From contig CAYJJX010000001.1 in NCBI GenBank assembly GCA_964370605.1, forward strand, positions 62,001-126,000: DNA of 64,000 nucleotides, in the 5' to 3' direction. This DNA is from CAYJBH01 sp964370605 (GTDB lineage Bacteria > Bacillota > Clostridia > Oscillospirales > Ruminococcaceae). Below, piece after piece: positions 27,888 to 36,855 of the stretch. How positions within the stretch are numbered: position 1 is the first letter of the stretch; every line of letters starts with the position of its first letter. A model generated the notes under the pieces. That model saw only the letters and a program-made list of their open reading frames with translations. It had not been told where the DNA came from and made no database searches. A program made the translations under genes and the position numbers.

Positions 27888-28775
27888 TTATCCCTTGACT
27901 GCGCCGACCGTAATTCCTTTTACCAGATACTTTTGGAAGAACGGGAAAAGGAAAAGTATTGGCGCGATTGAAAGAAATGCCATCGCCATTCGTGCCGATT
28001 CGGATGGGAAGTTGATGACGTCCATTGAACCGGTTACCTGAGCTTCTTTTGCAAGCTCCTCGATTCCCTTGAGCATGGTGTAAAGTTTATATTGTAGACT
28101 TTGAGAGTTGGTGTCGTTGATGTAGAGTAAGCTGAGCCACCAGTCGTTCCAATAGCGAAGCACGATGAGAAATCCGACCGCTGCAAGCCCCGGCTTTGTA
28201 AGTGGCAACACTATCTGCACGAAAGTTCGAACCTCTCCGGCACCGTCGATGCGCGAAGCTTCGATAATATCGTTTGGTACCGAACGGAAGAAAGAGCGGA
28301 GCAGAAGAATGTTCCAAGCCATTGCTGCGTAGGGGAGTATCAGAACGAAGATATTGTCTTTTAGCCCGAGGAGGTTGTTGATAACCATGTAGGTCGGAAC
28401 CATACCACCGTTGAAGAGCATAGTGAAGAACACGTAAAAGTTAAGCGGTGTCTTATACTTATAGTCATTGCGCGAGAGTGGATAGGCAATCATGGCGGTA
28501 ATGATGAGACTGAATGCTCCGCCGACAAAGGCAGTGAAGGCGGTGACAGCATAACCGGTCAATATGCTTCGCGGGTTGCGGAAGATGAATTCATATGCGA
28601 GTAGGCTGAATTCGCGTGGAAAGATACTGTATCCATATTCATAAATCGATGTTGAATCGGTGACCGAAATTGCTATGATTAGCAATGTAGGATAGATACA
28701 GGCTATTGAAAAGATAATCATGATTGCATTGCTGACAATCTGGGTCATCTTTTTTGAAGATGTATTTTCTACCAT
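27888..28775 (-). CDS. Sugar ABC transporter permease, LplC/YtcP type
   Basis: 295 residues, AAGGAG ribosome site. Six membrane segments, EAA loop DIIEASRIDGAGEVRTFVQI, and the hallmark FNGGMVPTYMVI and terminal KYLVKGITVGAVKG of the Lpl/Ytc subfamily. Partner of the permease 56 bases upstream. This subfamily imports oligosaccharides such as unsaturated rhamnogalacturonan fragments in Bacilli. Confidence 0.94.
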   Translation of the reverse strand: MVENTSSKKMTQIVSNAIMIIFSIACIYPTLLIIAISVTDSTSIYEYGYSIFPREFSLLAYEFIFRNPRSILTGYAVTAFTAFVGGAFSLIITAMIAYPLSRNDYKYKTPLNFYVFFTMLFNGGMVPTYMVINNLLGLKDNIFVLILPYAAMAWNILLLRSFFRSVPNDIIEASRIDGAGEVRTFVQIVLPLTKPGLAAVGFLIVLRYWNDWWLSLLYINDTNSQSLQYKLYTMLKGIEELAKEAQVTGSMDVINFPSESARMAMAFLSIAPILFLFPFFQKYLVKGITVGAVKG

Positions 28776-28831
28776 AAAAACTCCTTATCGGTATGAGGTG
28801 AACTCTGTTCAATTTGCTTATGTAGCCGAGG

Positions 28832-29761
28832 TTAGAACAGGGCACTTTCCTCACTGTACTTTTTAGTAATTCGGTTGGCGGTCAAGACCAGTATCAAACC
28901 CATGATACTTTGATAGGCGTTGACAGCACTACTTATTCCAATGTCACCGATGACTCGCATGGAGCGATAGACATATGTATCAATAACATCGGTTGCAGGG
29001 TAGAGCATGCCTGCGTTTTGCGGTACCATGTAGAACAAACCGAAGTCGGAATAGAAAATTCTTCCGAGCATGATAAGTCCGAGCATGATGACGGTCGGAG
29101 AAAGGAGTGGGAGCGTAATCCTAAATATGGTTTGAAAACGCTTTGCTCCGTCTACCGCTGCCGCCTCATAGTAGCTAGTGTCGATAGCAATAAGTGCCGC
29201 ATAGATTATTATGGTGTTGTATCCTACGTTTTTCCAAAAGTTTGTGATCGGCAGAATATAGACCCAATACTTCGCCTCGTTATACCAAAAGATATCATTT
29301 TCAAGAAAGCTGTTCAATACGCCATATTGCATGTTCAGGAAGGCAAACACGACATAGGTCACGACGGCATAGGACAGAAAGTAGGGGAAAAACATTACAG
29401 TCTGATATACCTTTACCGCCTTGCGACTGGTGATCTCGTTGAGCAGTATTGCAAAGGCTACGGCGCCAAACAAAACTGTAACGATAAATACTGCGTTATA
29501 CAGCAATGTATTTCGGGTTATGATCATTGCATCGTCGGTGCTGAAAAAGAACTTGAAATTGTCCAGTCCAACCCACTCGCTTCCGAAGAAACCTTGATCA
29601 TATCTGAAATCTTTAAATGAAATCACTATTCCGAACATCGGAAGATAGTTGAACAACAATAAAAGGATAATTGCAGGAAGTGCAAAAAGTGTAAGGGTCA
29701 AATTTTTCTGCCTTGCTCCTTTTCTGGTGTTCGAAAGGCTGTTTTTTGGTTTTTTATTCAT
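28832..29761 (-). CDS. Sugar ABC transporter permease, LplB/YteP type
   Basis: 309 residues with a basic N-terminus, first membrane segment LTLFALPAIILLLLFNYLP, and the subfamily sequence GIVISFKDFRYDQGFFGSEW. The EAA loop is SYYEAAAVDGAKRFQTIFRI. It follows the binding-protein gene after a hairpin and pairs with the LplC-type permease. Confidence 0.94.
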   Translation of the reverse strand: MNKKPKNSLSNTRKGARQKNLTLTLFALPAIILLLLFNYLPMFGIVISFKDFRYDQGFFGSEWVGLDNFKFFFSTDDAMIITRNTLLYNAVFIVTVLFGAVAFAILLNEITSRKAVKVYQTVMFFPYFLSYAVVTYVVFAFLNMQYGVLNSFLENDIFWYNEAKYWVYILPITNFWKNVGYNTIIIYAALIAIDTSYYEAAAVDGAKRFQTIFRITLPLLSPTVIMLGLIMLGRIFYSDFGLFYMVPQNAGMLYPATDVIDTYVYRSMRVIGDIGISSAVNAYQSIMGLILVLTANRITKKYSEESALF

Positions 29762-29785
29762 ACAGATTCACCCATTCGTTTTGTT

Positions 29786-29821
29786 GAAAAAAGATGAGGG
29801 CGCAAGCGTGTGCTTACGCCC
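29786..29821 (-). terminator. Hairpin with U-run between binding-protein and permease genes
   Basis: On the minus transcript GGGCGUAAGC-ACAC-GCUUGCGCCC forms a full 10-bp stem (one G-U) followed by UCAUCUUUUUU. It looks like a terminator allowing partial read-through to the permeases, mirroring the element at 17563-17601. Confidence 0.75.
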
Positions 29822-29840
29822 TAACATCATTTGAAGTAGT

Positions 29841-31340
29841 TTATTTGCTTGCAACCCAAGCGTCGATTTGGCTTTGTTGTTCTGCCATGATTTCAGCAGC
29901 GCCTGCTGCCTCAAGCTCATCAAGGAATGTCGGTAGGTACTCTACCGGATCAACTGAACCGGTCATGATTGCCATTCTGTATTGGTCAACGACTGTCTGG
30001 CACTGTGCTACTTGATTTTGTACAGGATCCATGTCAAAGACGAAGCCAAGTAGATTGCTGACGGATGCACCTTCGTTCAGAGCCATTGTCTCTTCCCAAA
30101 CATCATCGGCCTGTGAGCCGTAGACATATGCGTTGAACTGGTTGCCCATTGACCATGCTTTATTCGGTTGGTAGCCACTGTTTTCTACCAGCTCGATGCG
30201 GCTTTCGCCGACCATTTCGTAGTGAGTTCCTTCAAGACCGAAGCAAACAAGGTTGTAAAGTTCTACATCGGTGTTGAGGAGGTTGATGAATTCCATAGCT
30301 TTTCCGGGATTCTCTGAAGTGATCGGAATGCTGTTGAGAGTTGCAGAAACACCGGTCGGGGAAACATGAGCCTCAACAAATGTATGCTCTGCCATATCTA
30401 CGCCCCAGAGCACTTCGAACTCTTCTTCACCACCCGGTTTAATGTTGTTGAATGCAGTACCGAGTTTGCCGGCTTTGGCAAGATCGTTGGTGTTAGTTAT
30501 GGTAGCGGCGTCAGGAGCAATGTATCCAGCCTTGTACCACTCGTGCATTAATGTAACAAAATCGCTAAAACCGTCTGTTGCATATTGGTTGATGACAGTC
30601 AAGGATTCGTCGCCGATTGCGACAGCACCGACACTTCCGAGAGCACCGATCTCATCGTATCCGAAGTAGGAATTGAAATCATTAACATTAACGACTGTAG
30701 GTGTAACATCGGGATAAGTAGCCTTTAGATCTGCCAAAATTGGCTCAAGCGCTTCAAAATTATTGACTGTAGTGATGTCAAAGCCAAACTCATCGACATA
30801 CTTTTGAGGTATATATATACCTGCTTGACGTCCTACGATCTGGTAGTTGATGACGCCGTAGATTTCGCCGTTAAGCTTAACACCTTCCCAGAGTGCCTCG
30901 GGGATAGCGTCGTAAGTTTCTTTACCTTCGTTGGCAAGAAGCTCATTCAGCGGAGCGAAGGCGCCTCTTGCGGCATTGCCCCAGTAGTCGGCAAAGGAAG
31001 AACCGGTGAAGACTACGTCACAAACTTCTTGTCCGCCCAGTATAACCTGCATCTTGTCGTTGTAGACGCCGGCGGGGATATTGATCATCTCAACATTTGC
31101 ATTGATCTTTTCCAGTGTCATTGCGTTGAGAGCTTCGTTTACCATTGCGGTGTCTGCTTGATCATCAAAGCGGGTGTACCAGATAAGGTCTACGGTTTCC
31201 TCTGTCGATGTATCGTCGGCGGGAGCGTCTGATGTTGATGCATCAGCAGGTGCCTCGGAACTAGTCTCGGGAGATGCACAGGATGCAACTAATCCCAACA
31301 TCATGAGCAAGCTCAGAGTTAATGCGGTGATTTTTTTCAT
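29841..31340 (-). CDS. Oligosaccharide-binding lipoprotein, LplA type
   Basis: 499 residues, ribosome site TTGGAGG. Signal peptide ends LVASC, with a Ser/Asp/Glu-rich linker to ~residue 45. The mature part starts VDLIWYTRFDDQADTAMVNE and matches the ~500-residue Lpl/YtcQ subfamily rather than the shorter MalE type. First gene of the operon that continues through two permeases, the lyase-like protein, the sulfatase remnant, UroD-like E and GH105. A membrane AraC regulator is divergent. Confidence 0.93.
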   Translation of the reverse strand: MKKITALTLSLLMMLGLVASCASPETSSEAPADASTSDAPADDTSTEETVDLIWYTRFDDQADTAMVNEALNAMTLEKINANVEMINIPAGVYNDKMQVILGGQEVCDVVFTGSSFADYWGNAARGAFAPLNELLANEGKETYDAIPEALWEGVKLNGEIYGVINYQIVGRQAGIYIPQKYVDEFGFDITTVNNFEALEPILADLKATYPDVTPTVVNVNDFNSYFGYDEIGALGSVGAVAIGDESLTVINQYATDGFSDFVTLMHEWYKAGYIAPDAATITNTNDLAKAGKLGTAFNNIKPGGEEEFEVLWGVDMAEHTFVEAHVSPTGVSATLNSIPITSENPGKAMEFINLLNTDVELYNLVCFGLEGTHYEMVGESRIELVENSGYQPNKAWSMGNQFNAYVYGSQADDVWEETMALNEGASVSNLLGFVFDMDPVQNQVAQCQTVVDQYRMAIMTGSVDPVEYLPTFLDELEAAGAAEIMAEQQSQIDAWVASK

Positions 31341-31408
31341 AAAATTCCTCCAAAATTATAGATTACGGTTTTTACAAAAGGCATTTTTTTTGCCGCCTCT
31401 TATGCAAT

Positions 31409-31484
31409 CATACTACATCGGTTACCTACTACTTGTCTATTGTTATTCTTGAAAAATTATCTCAAATTCATTCTCAAATTCAAG
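31409..31484 (-). promoter_or_regulatory. Control region of the Lpl-type operon
   Basis: Two direct copies of CTCAAATTCA (31461-31470 and 31473-31482), 12 bases apart, lie upstream of a promoter-like pair read on the minus strand: TAGACA (31439-31434) and TAGTAT (31415-31410), 18 bases apart. Tandem half-sites just upstream of a -35 are typical for AraC-family activators such as the one encoded divergently. Confidence 0.4.
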
Positions 31485-31519
31485 AAAAAGTCTCTAATTA
31501 TGCAAAAAACACATATTTC

Positions 31520-31549
31520 TTGACAAAAATATAGTCATTAAGTTAAAAT
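31520..31549 (+). promoter_or_regulatory. Promoter of the membrane AraC regulator gene
   Basis: TTGACA (31520-31525) and TAAAAT (31544-31549) with 18-base spacing, followed by a start point near 31556. Confidence 0.6.
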
Positions 31550-31593
31550 GATAGTACTTTGATTGCACTTATGTGAGGAACGAGGACTTTGAC

Positions 31594-33873
31594 GTGAAGA
31601 ACAAAACGAAAATGTATGTAAATATGTTAATATATACCACCACGACAATTTTTCTGACATTGGTACTTGTCGGAGGAAGCCTTTCATATGTTGTCTCAAA
31701 AGAGGGGTTGTCGTTTGCAGAGAAGAATAACAGTAACTATGTTGAAAAAATCGCTCAAAATATCTTGTACATATATGAAGTAAGCCAGGGATATTCCATG
31801 TCTTATTTTAACAGTAGCTTGACTAAGAGCTTACTTACGGCGGATGAACCGTTTGACGGATTGAGCCTATTCAGTATAATTCGTGATCTTCAAGCGTCAC
31901 TTGCCTCCTCCGATGTTGCGGAATCGGCTCTGCTTTATAACGGGTATATCGATGAAGGGTACAGCTCTACCGCAATTGATTCTGACTATAATATAGAGAT
32001 GATGTACTTCCTTCAGAGCGATCAAAGTTCATGGACTACCGAAACTATGCTGCGTATGTCGGACAGTAAAAAGTTTGTTTCTTTTGTGGTAGCCGACCGA
32101 AATGTTACCACCGGAATAATTGAAATGGCATATGTGATGGATGTGCCAATATCAAAATTCACAAATCATTTATCAGGCAATGATGATGATACCTATGGGC
32201 GGTTTATATTGGCGCAGAACGATGGAGTTATTATTACCGATACCGTGAATCAGCAAAGTACCGGTGAAACACTGGAGAATGAGTTCTTACAGTTGTGCCT
32301 GCAAAATAGTGGGGGAGGATTTTATTACAACTTTGATGATCAGGACTCGATTATCACTATCGAGCAGGTCGGCGCAAGCGATTGGATTTTGGTTAATGTT
32401 CAGCCGGAAGAGCAATTATATGCGTTTGCCAATACAATCAACAATCAGATATTGTTTATCGTGATAATAGCACTCATCGTCAGCTATCCGATCACAATGT
32501 TTTTCTCAAATCTTATCTATCGCCCCATCAATAAGACCATAATGAGAGTGAAAGAAAAGGCGCTGAACAATGGCCTTGATCCGAAAAGTCTCGAAAAATT
32601 GGACGAAGCCAGAATGCTAGATAAGATATTTGACAAACAAAGCGATCAGCTTTCAAAATTAGAAGATCGACAATGGAGACTGGAGGAGGCGCAAAAAAGA
32701 GATGCTTTGCGCTCTATATTGCTCGGTAGTTCAACACGAACCACAAAGCAGTACAAAAATGAAATAGCATCGGAACTTAGCGACAGTAATTTGTTAAGTG
32801 TGGCGCTTTTATTCATTGATTCGTACCCTGTGTTTGAGGATAACGAAAATAGTGAGCGCAATATTTTAAGATATGCTATAATAAACATTACCGAGGAGTA
32901 TTTGAATGAGCTTGGCTCTGCCATGGCAGTTTCAATGTCAGAATATGAAATTGCCATCGTTATGAGTATTTCACAGGGCAATTCATTTAAAGATGTGCAA
33001 AACAGCTATAAGGTGGTGATAGACAAGGTGGCGGAAGTGTTGCAGTTGTCTGTCGGCGTGATAATTTCAAATGCTCAATCGGCAATGCCAGAGCTTTATA
33101 AGAATTATCAGTCGTTGAAAAGGATGTCTCGTTATTCGCTTTTGTATGGAGCAGGACATGTTCTTTCGACCGATACGCTTCAAGAGCAAGACAAAAAACA
33201 GGTTGTATATCCGGAAGATATTGACGGTGAGTTAATGATTTCAATAAAACAAACGGACGAGGGAGCGGCATACATGGCGCTCGAAAAGTTGGCGGCAAAT
33301 ATCGGGAAAGGGTCTGTCGACGGATACATGACCTGTTTGCAAAAGTTGTTGTTCAATATGCAGATATTTATCAAAAATATAAACCAAAACCGTATTTCAA
33401 AGGTCGTTGTTGACTTTGAAGGCCTACAAAATGCTGTCTTGAAGGCGCATAATAGCAAGGTGCTCATGCGAGCCTTAAAAAATGCTGTTTCTTCAATTAT
33501 AGAACAGCTGCCCAACACACCTAATATCAAGGTTAACCTTGTTGTGGATACGGTTAAGGAATTCGTGGATGCAAACTACATGGATAGACGCCTTTGCACA
33601 AAATTCCTTGGTGAAAAATTCGATATTTCTGCAGGATACCTCAACACACTTTTCAATATGAACTATAGCATCGGTGTTGGCGAATACATTAATAAAGTTC
33701 GCTTGGATCAGGCACAAAAAATGGTGCTCGGAACGAACTTGAAGATAACGAGCATAATAGAAAAATGCGGATTTGAAACAAGCAGTTTCTATCGTCTTTA
33801 CAAGGCTGAATTCGGTATTTCACCAAAAGAGCAACGCACGAAACAGATTGTAGACGAAGGAGCAGAGGTGTAG
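31594..33873 (+). CDS. Membrane-anchored AraC-family regulator
   Basis: GTG 31594 is nine bases after a GAGG site; the frame is open from GTG 31573. About 759 residues: membrane segment ~5-30, extracellular sensor domain to ~290, second membrane segment (NQILFIVIIALIVSYPITMFF), a linker with HAMP-like helices, a cytoplasmic middle domain, and a C-terminal AraC helix-turn-helix pair (CTKFLGEKFDISAGYLNTLF, KITSIIEKCGFETSSFYRLY). One-protein sensors of this type control the adjacent polysaccharide operon, here the Lpl-type operon read the other way. Confidence 0.9.
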   Translation: MKNKTKMYVNMLIYTTTTIFLTLVLVGGSLSYVVSKEGLSFAEKNNSNYVEKIAQNILYIYEVSQGYSMSYFNSSLTKSLLTADEPFDGLSLFSIIRDLQASLASSDVAESALLYNGYIDEGYSSTAIDSDYNIEMMYFLQSDQSSWTTETMLRMSDSKKFVSFVVADRNVTTGIIEMAYVMDVPISKFTNHLSGNDDDTYGRFILAQNDGVIITDTVNQQSTGETLENEFLQLCLQNSGGGFYYNFDDQDSIITIEQVGASDWILVNVQPEEQLYAFANTINNQILFIVIIALIVSYPITMFFSNLIYRPINKTIMRVKEKALNNGLDPKSLEKLDEARMLDKIFDKQSDQLSKLEDRQWRLEEAQKRDALRSILLGSSTRTTKQYKNEIASELSDSNLLSVALLFIDSYPVFEDNENSERNILRYAIINITEEYLNELGSAMAVSMSEYEIAIVMSISQGNSFKDVQNSYKVVIDKVAEVLQLSVGVIISNAQSAMPELYKNYQSLKRMSRYSLLYGAGHVLSTDTLQEQDKKQVVYPEDIDGELMISIKQTDEGAAYMALEKLAANIGKGSVDGYMTCLQKLLFNMQIFIKNINQNRISKVVVDFEGLQNAVLKAHNSKVLMRALKNAVSSIIEQLPNTPNIKVNLVVDTVKEFVDANYMDRRLCTKFLGEKFDISAGYLNTLFNMNYSIGVGEYINKVRLDQAQKMVLGTNLKITSIIEKCGFETSSFYRLYKAEFGISPKEQRTKQIVDEGAEV

Positions 33874-34013
33874 TGTTTGCATTGCTCTGTCGCATATTTT
33901 CTCGTTCATTATTTTGTTGATAGTTTATTTCAAACCAACCAAAATGTTAGATTTTTGGCTTAGAGGTCTTGGATTGAATCTATCGAAACACGCCACTCGG
34001 AAGGCGTGGATAT

Positions 34014-34052
34014 AAAAATGTCGCAAACCGTGTGAGATTTGCGACATTTTTT
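34014..34052 (+). terminator. Bidirectional terminator
   Basis: AAAAATGTCGCAAA (34014-34027) pairs with TTTGCGACATTTTT (34038-34051), giving an A-run on one side and a T-run on the other. It serves both the AraC regulator and the convergent gene at 34067. Confidence 0.9.
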
Positions 34053-34066
34053 GCTTTGTTAGCTAT

Positions 34067-34711
34067 CTATTCGGCACTGTCCTCGCCATTAATCAGTTTG
34101 TCAAATTCATTCATTACATGATTGTATGTATCCATCGTGATGTCGGGCATGCCCTCTCCGGTATCGAGGTTGAGTCCTGCCGCCTCGAATCCTTCTTTGA
34201 CGGCATCTCGCATGGCAATGAGCATGTTAGGGTCATCTCCTGCGAGGGTTGTTGCCATCAGTAGAATTCGTTCCGAAACCGACTCGACCGAATATGCTCC
34301 GCCCTCTGAAATGTTTGCAAGTGCACCTTCCGGAGTCGTTGCGGCTGGAGGATATGCCGCATCAAGACTTCCGAAAATCTCGGTCAGAAGATTAGAGGAA
34401 TCACTTGTCATCTCGATGCCGTTGTGCTCCACTATCGTTTGTCCCGACTGCTTGAGTGCAGTGTTTTTTACCATTTCAGCTAAAAAGCGACTGTTGCTTT
34501 CTTCACGTTGCCTTTGTAATTCTTCGATCTGATCTGATGTCAACTTTTTTGGAGGTTGATAAGTTACGCTTTCGCTGACTTTAGGTTGTGCCTCAAAGGT
34601 GTCGGTCTTGTTTGCAAGGTTGACCGAGGACGACTCTTCGTCGGTCTTTTTTTCGATTGCGCTTTTTGAAATGGTTGAGTATGGTGTGTTGTGTGCGTTT
34701 GAAACTATCAT
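34067..34711 (-). CDS. Conserved hypothetical protein, DUF5610-like C-terminus
   Basis: 214 residues, ribosome site AAAGGA. The N-terminal ~80 residues are polar, Ser/Thr/Lys/Glu-rich and probably disordered. The C-terminal part (SVESVSERILLMATTLAGDD, MRDAVKEGFEAAG, PDITMDTYNHVMNEFDKLI) resembles a short conserved region found in many Firmicute and proteobacterial proteins of unknown function (DUF5610-like, from memory). No signal peptide or membrane segment. Isolated between a terminator and a divergent promoter region. Function unknown. Confidence 0.6.
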   Translation of the reverse strand: MIVSNAHNTPYSTISKSAIEKKTDEESSSVNLANKTDTFEAQPKVSESVTYQPPKKLTSDQIEELQRQREESNSRFLAEMVKNTALKQSGQTIVEHNGIEMTSDSSNLLTEIFGSLDAAYPPAATTPEGALANISEGGAYSVESVSERILLMATTLAGDDPNMLIAMRDAVKEGFEAAGLNLDTGEGMPDITMDTYNHVMNEFDKLINGEDSAE

Positions 34712-34873
34712 AACATGTCCTTTCGTAGTCGTAATTATATATTGTTAATCATTCTTTTGTCTTGTATCGTAATATTATCCATTAATAATTACATACGGCA
34801 GGACGGCGGAGAAATTAAGTGCCCTCTTAGGGATTATTTTTGCTTTAAAACACGAATATATATCGTTTCGGTA

Positions 34874-34902
34874 TTTACAAAATCTGTATATTATGGTAAA
34901 AT
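34874..34902 (+). promoter_or_regulatory. Promoter of the peptide-uptake operon
   Basis: TTTACA (34874-34879) and TAAAAT (34897-34902) are 17 bases apart, giving a start near 34909 and a leader of about 85 bases. Confidence 0.65.
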
Positions 34903-34992
34903 TATTATAAGCGCAAAGGTGTTTCGTAAGTATACTGCAAAGGTAGTTTGGTAGATAAAAATAGTATGAAAAGCATGAAAGGATTTTGCAGA

Positions 34993-36831
34993 ATGAGAAA
35001 GTTAGTCGGATTATTGTTGGCTATTTCAATGTTTGCGGTCATGGTTTCCTCTTGCTCCGCATCGGATGAGCCTATCGTTGCACCACTTTCAGAGATCCCG
35101 TTCAACACCCTGACGGTGGGAACACAGGAGATGGTTGGCGATTTTATTAGCGGGTTTGGCAGCAATGCATACGATCTGTCGATTGTTACCCTTGTCAATG
35201 GCCATATGAATACTTATGGCACGACTGCCGAAGGCGAAATTATGCTTAACTCAACGGTAGTTGAAAATGTTGCAGTTTCGGAAGACTCGGCTGGCAACAA
35301 AGTTTATACCTATACATTGTATGATGATCTTCTTTGGAATAACGGGGATTCCATCACCGCAAAAGATTACGTTGCATCGGTACTTTTCCTGTCTTCGCCC
35401 GAATGGGTTGAGGTGGGTGCAAAGTCTACCGACTATGACGGATTGCTCGGATATAGCGAATATTTCAGCGGTGAGACACAAGTATTTAAAGGGGTACAGC
35501 TGATTGATGAGCTTAATTTTTCAATAACCTTATCCGCCGAGTTGCTCCCTTACTACTGGGAAGAATTTAACCTCTCGGTCAGGCCGATACACTCCGATAC
35601 CTATCTGCCGTCTGCCGAGATAGTATCGACAGCGGACGGATCGTCGCTTGAGTTTTCTGAGGGTGACCTTTTGTCCAGTTGCTCAAATATTGCATCGGTT
35701 GAGAGATATGCTCCGAGCGTGACCTGTGGCCCATATAGCTTTGTTTCGTTTGAAAATCAGACGGTGACATTGGAAATTAATGAAAACTTTAAGGGCGATA
35801 TGTACGGCGACAAGCCGGAATTTCAATATGTAATACAAAAGGCGATTCCTATCGAGTCGGATGTACAATGGGTTATCGACGGACAGGTAGATATTGTTGA
35901 AGGAGTTGTAGAACACGAAAAAATCGAGGCGGTGAAGTCATCCGATACTGCAAATTTCCAGACATATCTGCGTGCAGGATTCGGTTATCTTGCCATGTTG
36001 TGTGATACCGGAGTGACTTCTGATATAAATGTGCGGTGGGCGCTAGCTTCTCTCATCGATCGAAGTGCCGTTGTTGAATATGTGCTCGGCGGATACGGAA
36101 GTACCGTCGATGCTGAATACGGTATTGGTCAATGGATGTATCGTGAGCGCGGCGCCGATCTGCAGGAGGAAATGCTACCGATTTCGTTCAATATTGATGT
36201 TGCCAATGATTACCTTGACGAGACTGAGTGGGTATATGAGTCGGACGGTACTACTGCATTTGATCGTGAAAAGGCAAGTGCAGATGGAAGTTATATGAGA
36301 CACAATGCCGATGGCGAAAAGCTTGTTATCAATCATTTAGGTCAGTCCAACGTGCTTACCGATATAATCGAAATACAGTATGCGGCAAATGCTCCGCTCG
36401 CCGGAATGGAGTTTAATCTCGAGACGGGCGATTGGAACGCGGTGCTCGCTAACTATTACAACGCATATCAACTTGGTGAAGATCGCATCTATGACACATT
36501 CAACCTTGCAACTAACTTTTCGCCGATATTTGATCGTTATTATGACTGGCATTCCGATTCGCTTGAATCAGGATCAAACCGTGCTCAGTTGAGTGATGCA
36601 GAGCTCGATGAGTATATCGTAGCGATGCGCAGTGCCGATCCGAGCGAGCGTGAAGAATATCTTGATGCATGGGTGAATTATCAGCTGCGTTGGAACGAAC
36701 TGCTTCCGCAGATTCCGCTCTATTCCAATGAGTATTTTGATATCTCACATATCTATGTAGATAACTTCGAAACCAATACCTTTGCAGGATATGAGAATAT
36801 CATATGTCAAATATCCAAAAGCGAAAAATAA
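34993..36831 (+). CDS. Oligopeptide ABC transporter substrate-binding lipoprotein
   Basis: ATG 34993 is nine bases after AAAGGA; the frame extends to 34948 without a ribosome site. 612 residues, lipoprotein signal ending VMVSSC. It fits family-5 solute-binding proteins: VYTYTLYDDLLWNNGDSITA with the usual WxDG-like block, TCGPYSFVSFE, WALASLIDRSAVVEYVLGGYG, and a C-terminal YQLRWNELLPQIPLYSNEYF. First gene of an operon that continues with two permeases, two ATPases, a small membrane protein and an M3 peptidase. It captures peptides outside the cell. Confidence 0.93.
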   Translation: MRKLVGLLLAISMFAVMVSSCSASDEPIVAPLSEIPFNTLTVGTQEMVGDFISGFGSNAYDLSIVTLVNGHMNTYGTTAEGEIMLNSTVVENVAVSEDSAGNKVYTYTLYDDLLWNNGDSITAKDYVASVLFLSSPEWVEVGAKSTDYDGLLGYSEYFSGETQVFKGVQLIDELNFSITLSAELLPYYWEEFNLSVRPIHSDTYLPSAEIVSTADGSSLEFSEGDLLSSCSNIASVERYAPSVTCGPYSFVSFENQTVTLEINENFKGDMYGDKPEFQYVIQKAIPIESDVQWVIDGQVDIVEGVVEHEKIEAVKSSDTANFQTYLRAGFGYLAMLCDTGVTSDINVRWALASLIDRSAVVEYVLGGYGSTVDAEYGIGQWMYRERGADLQEEMLPISFNIDVANDYLDETEWVYESDGTTAFDREKASADGSYMRHNADGEKLVINHLGQSNVLTDIIEIQYAANAPLAGMEFNLETGDWNAVLANYYNAYQLGEDRIYDTFNLATNFSPIFDRYYDWHSDSLESGSNRAQLSDAELDEYIVAMRSADPSEREEYLDAWVNYQLRWNELLPQIPLYSNEYFDISHIYVDNFETNTFAGYENIICQISKSEK

Positions 36832-36855
36832 TACGGTCATAAATTTGGGTGGGAA

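Noticed and set aside
28910..29620. Open frame of 236 codons on the plus strand
   Set aside because: Antisense shadow of the LplB-type permease; composition and lack of motifs are as expected for a mirror frame.
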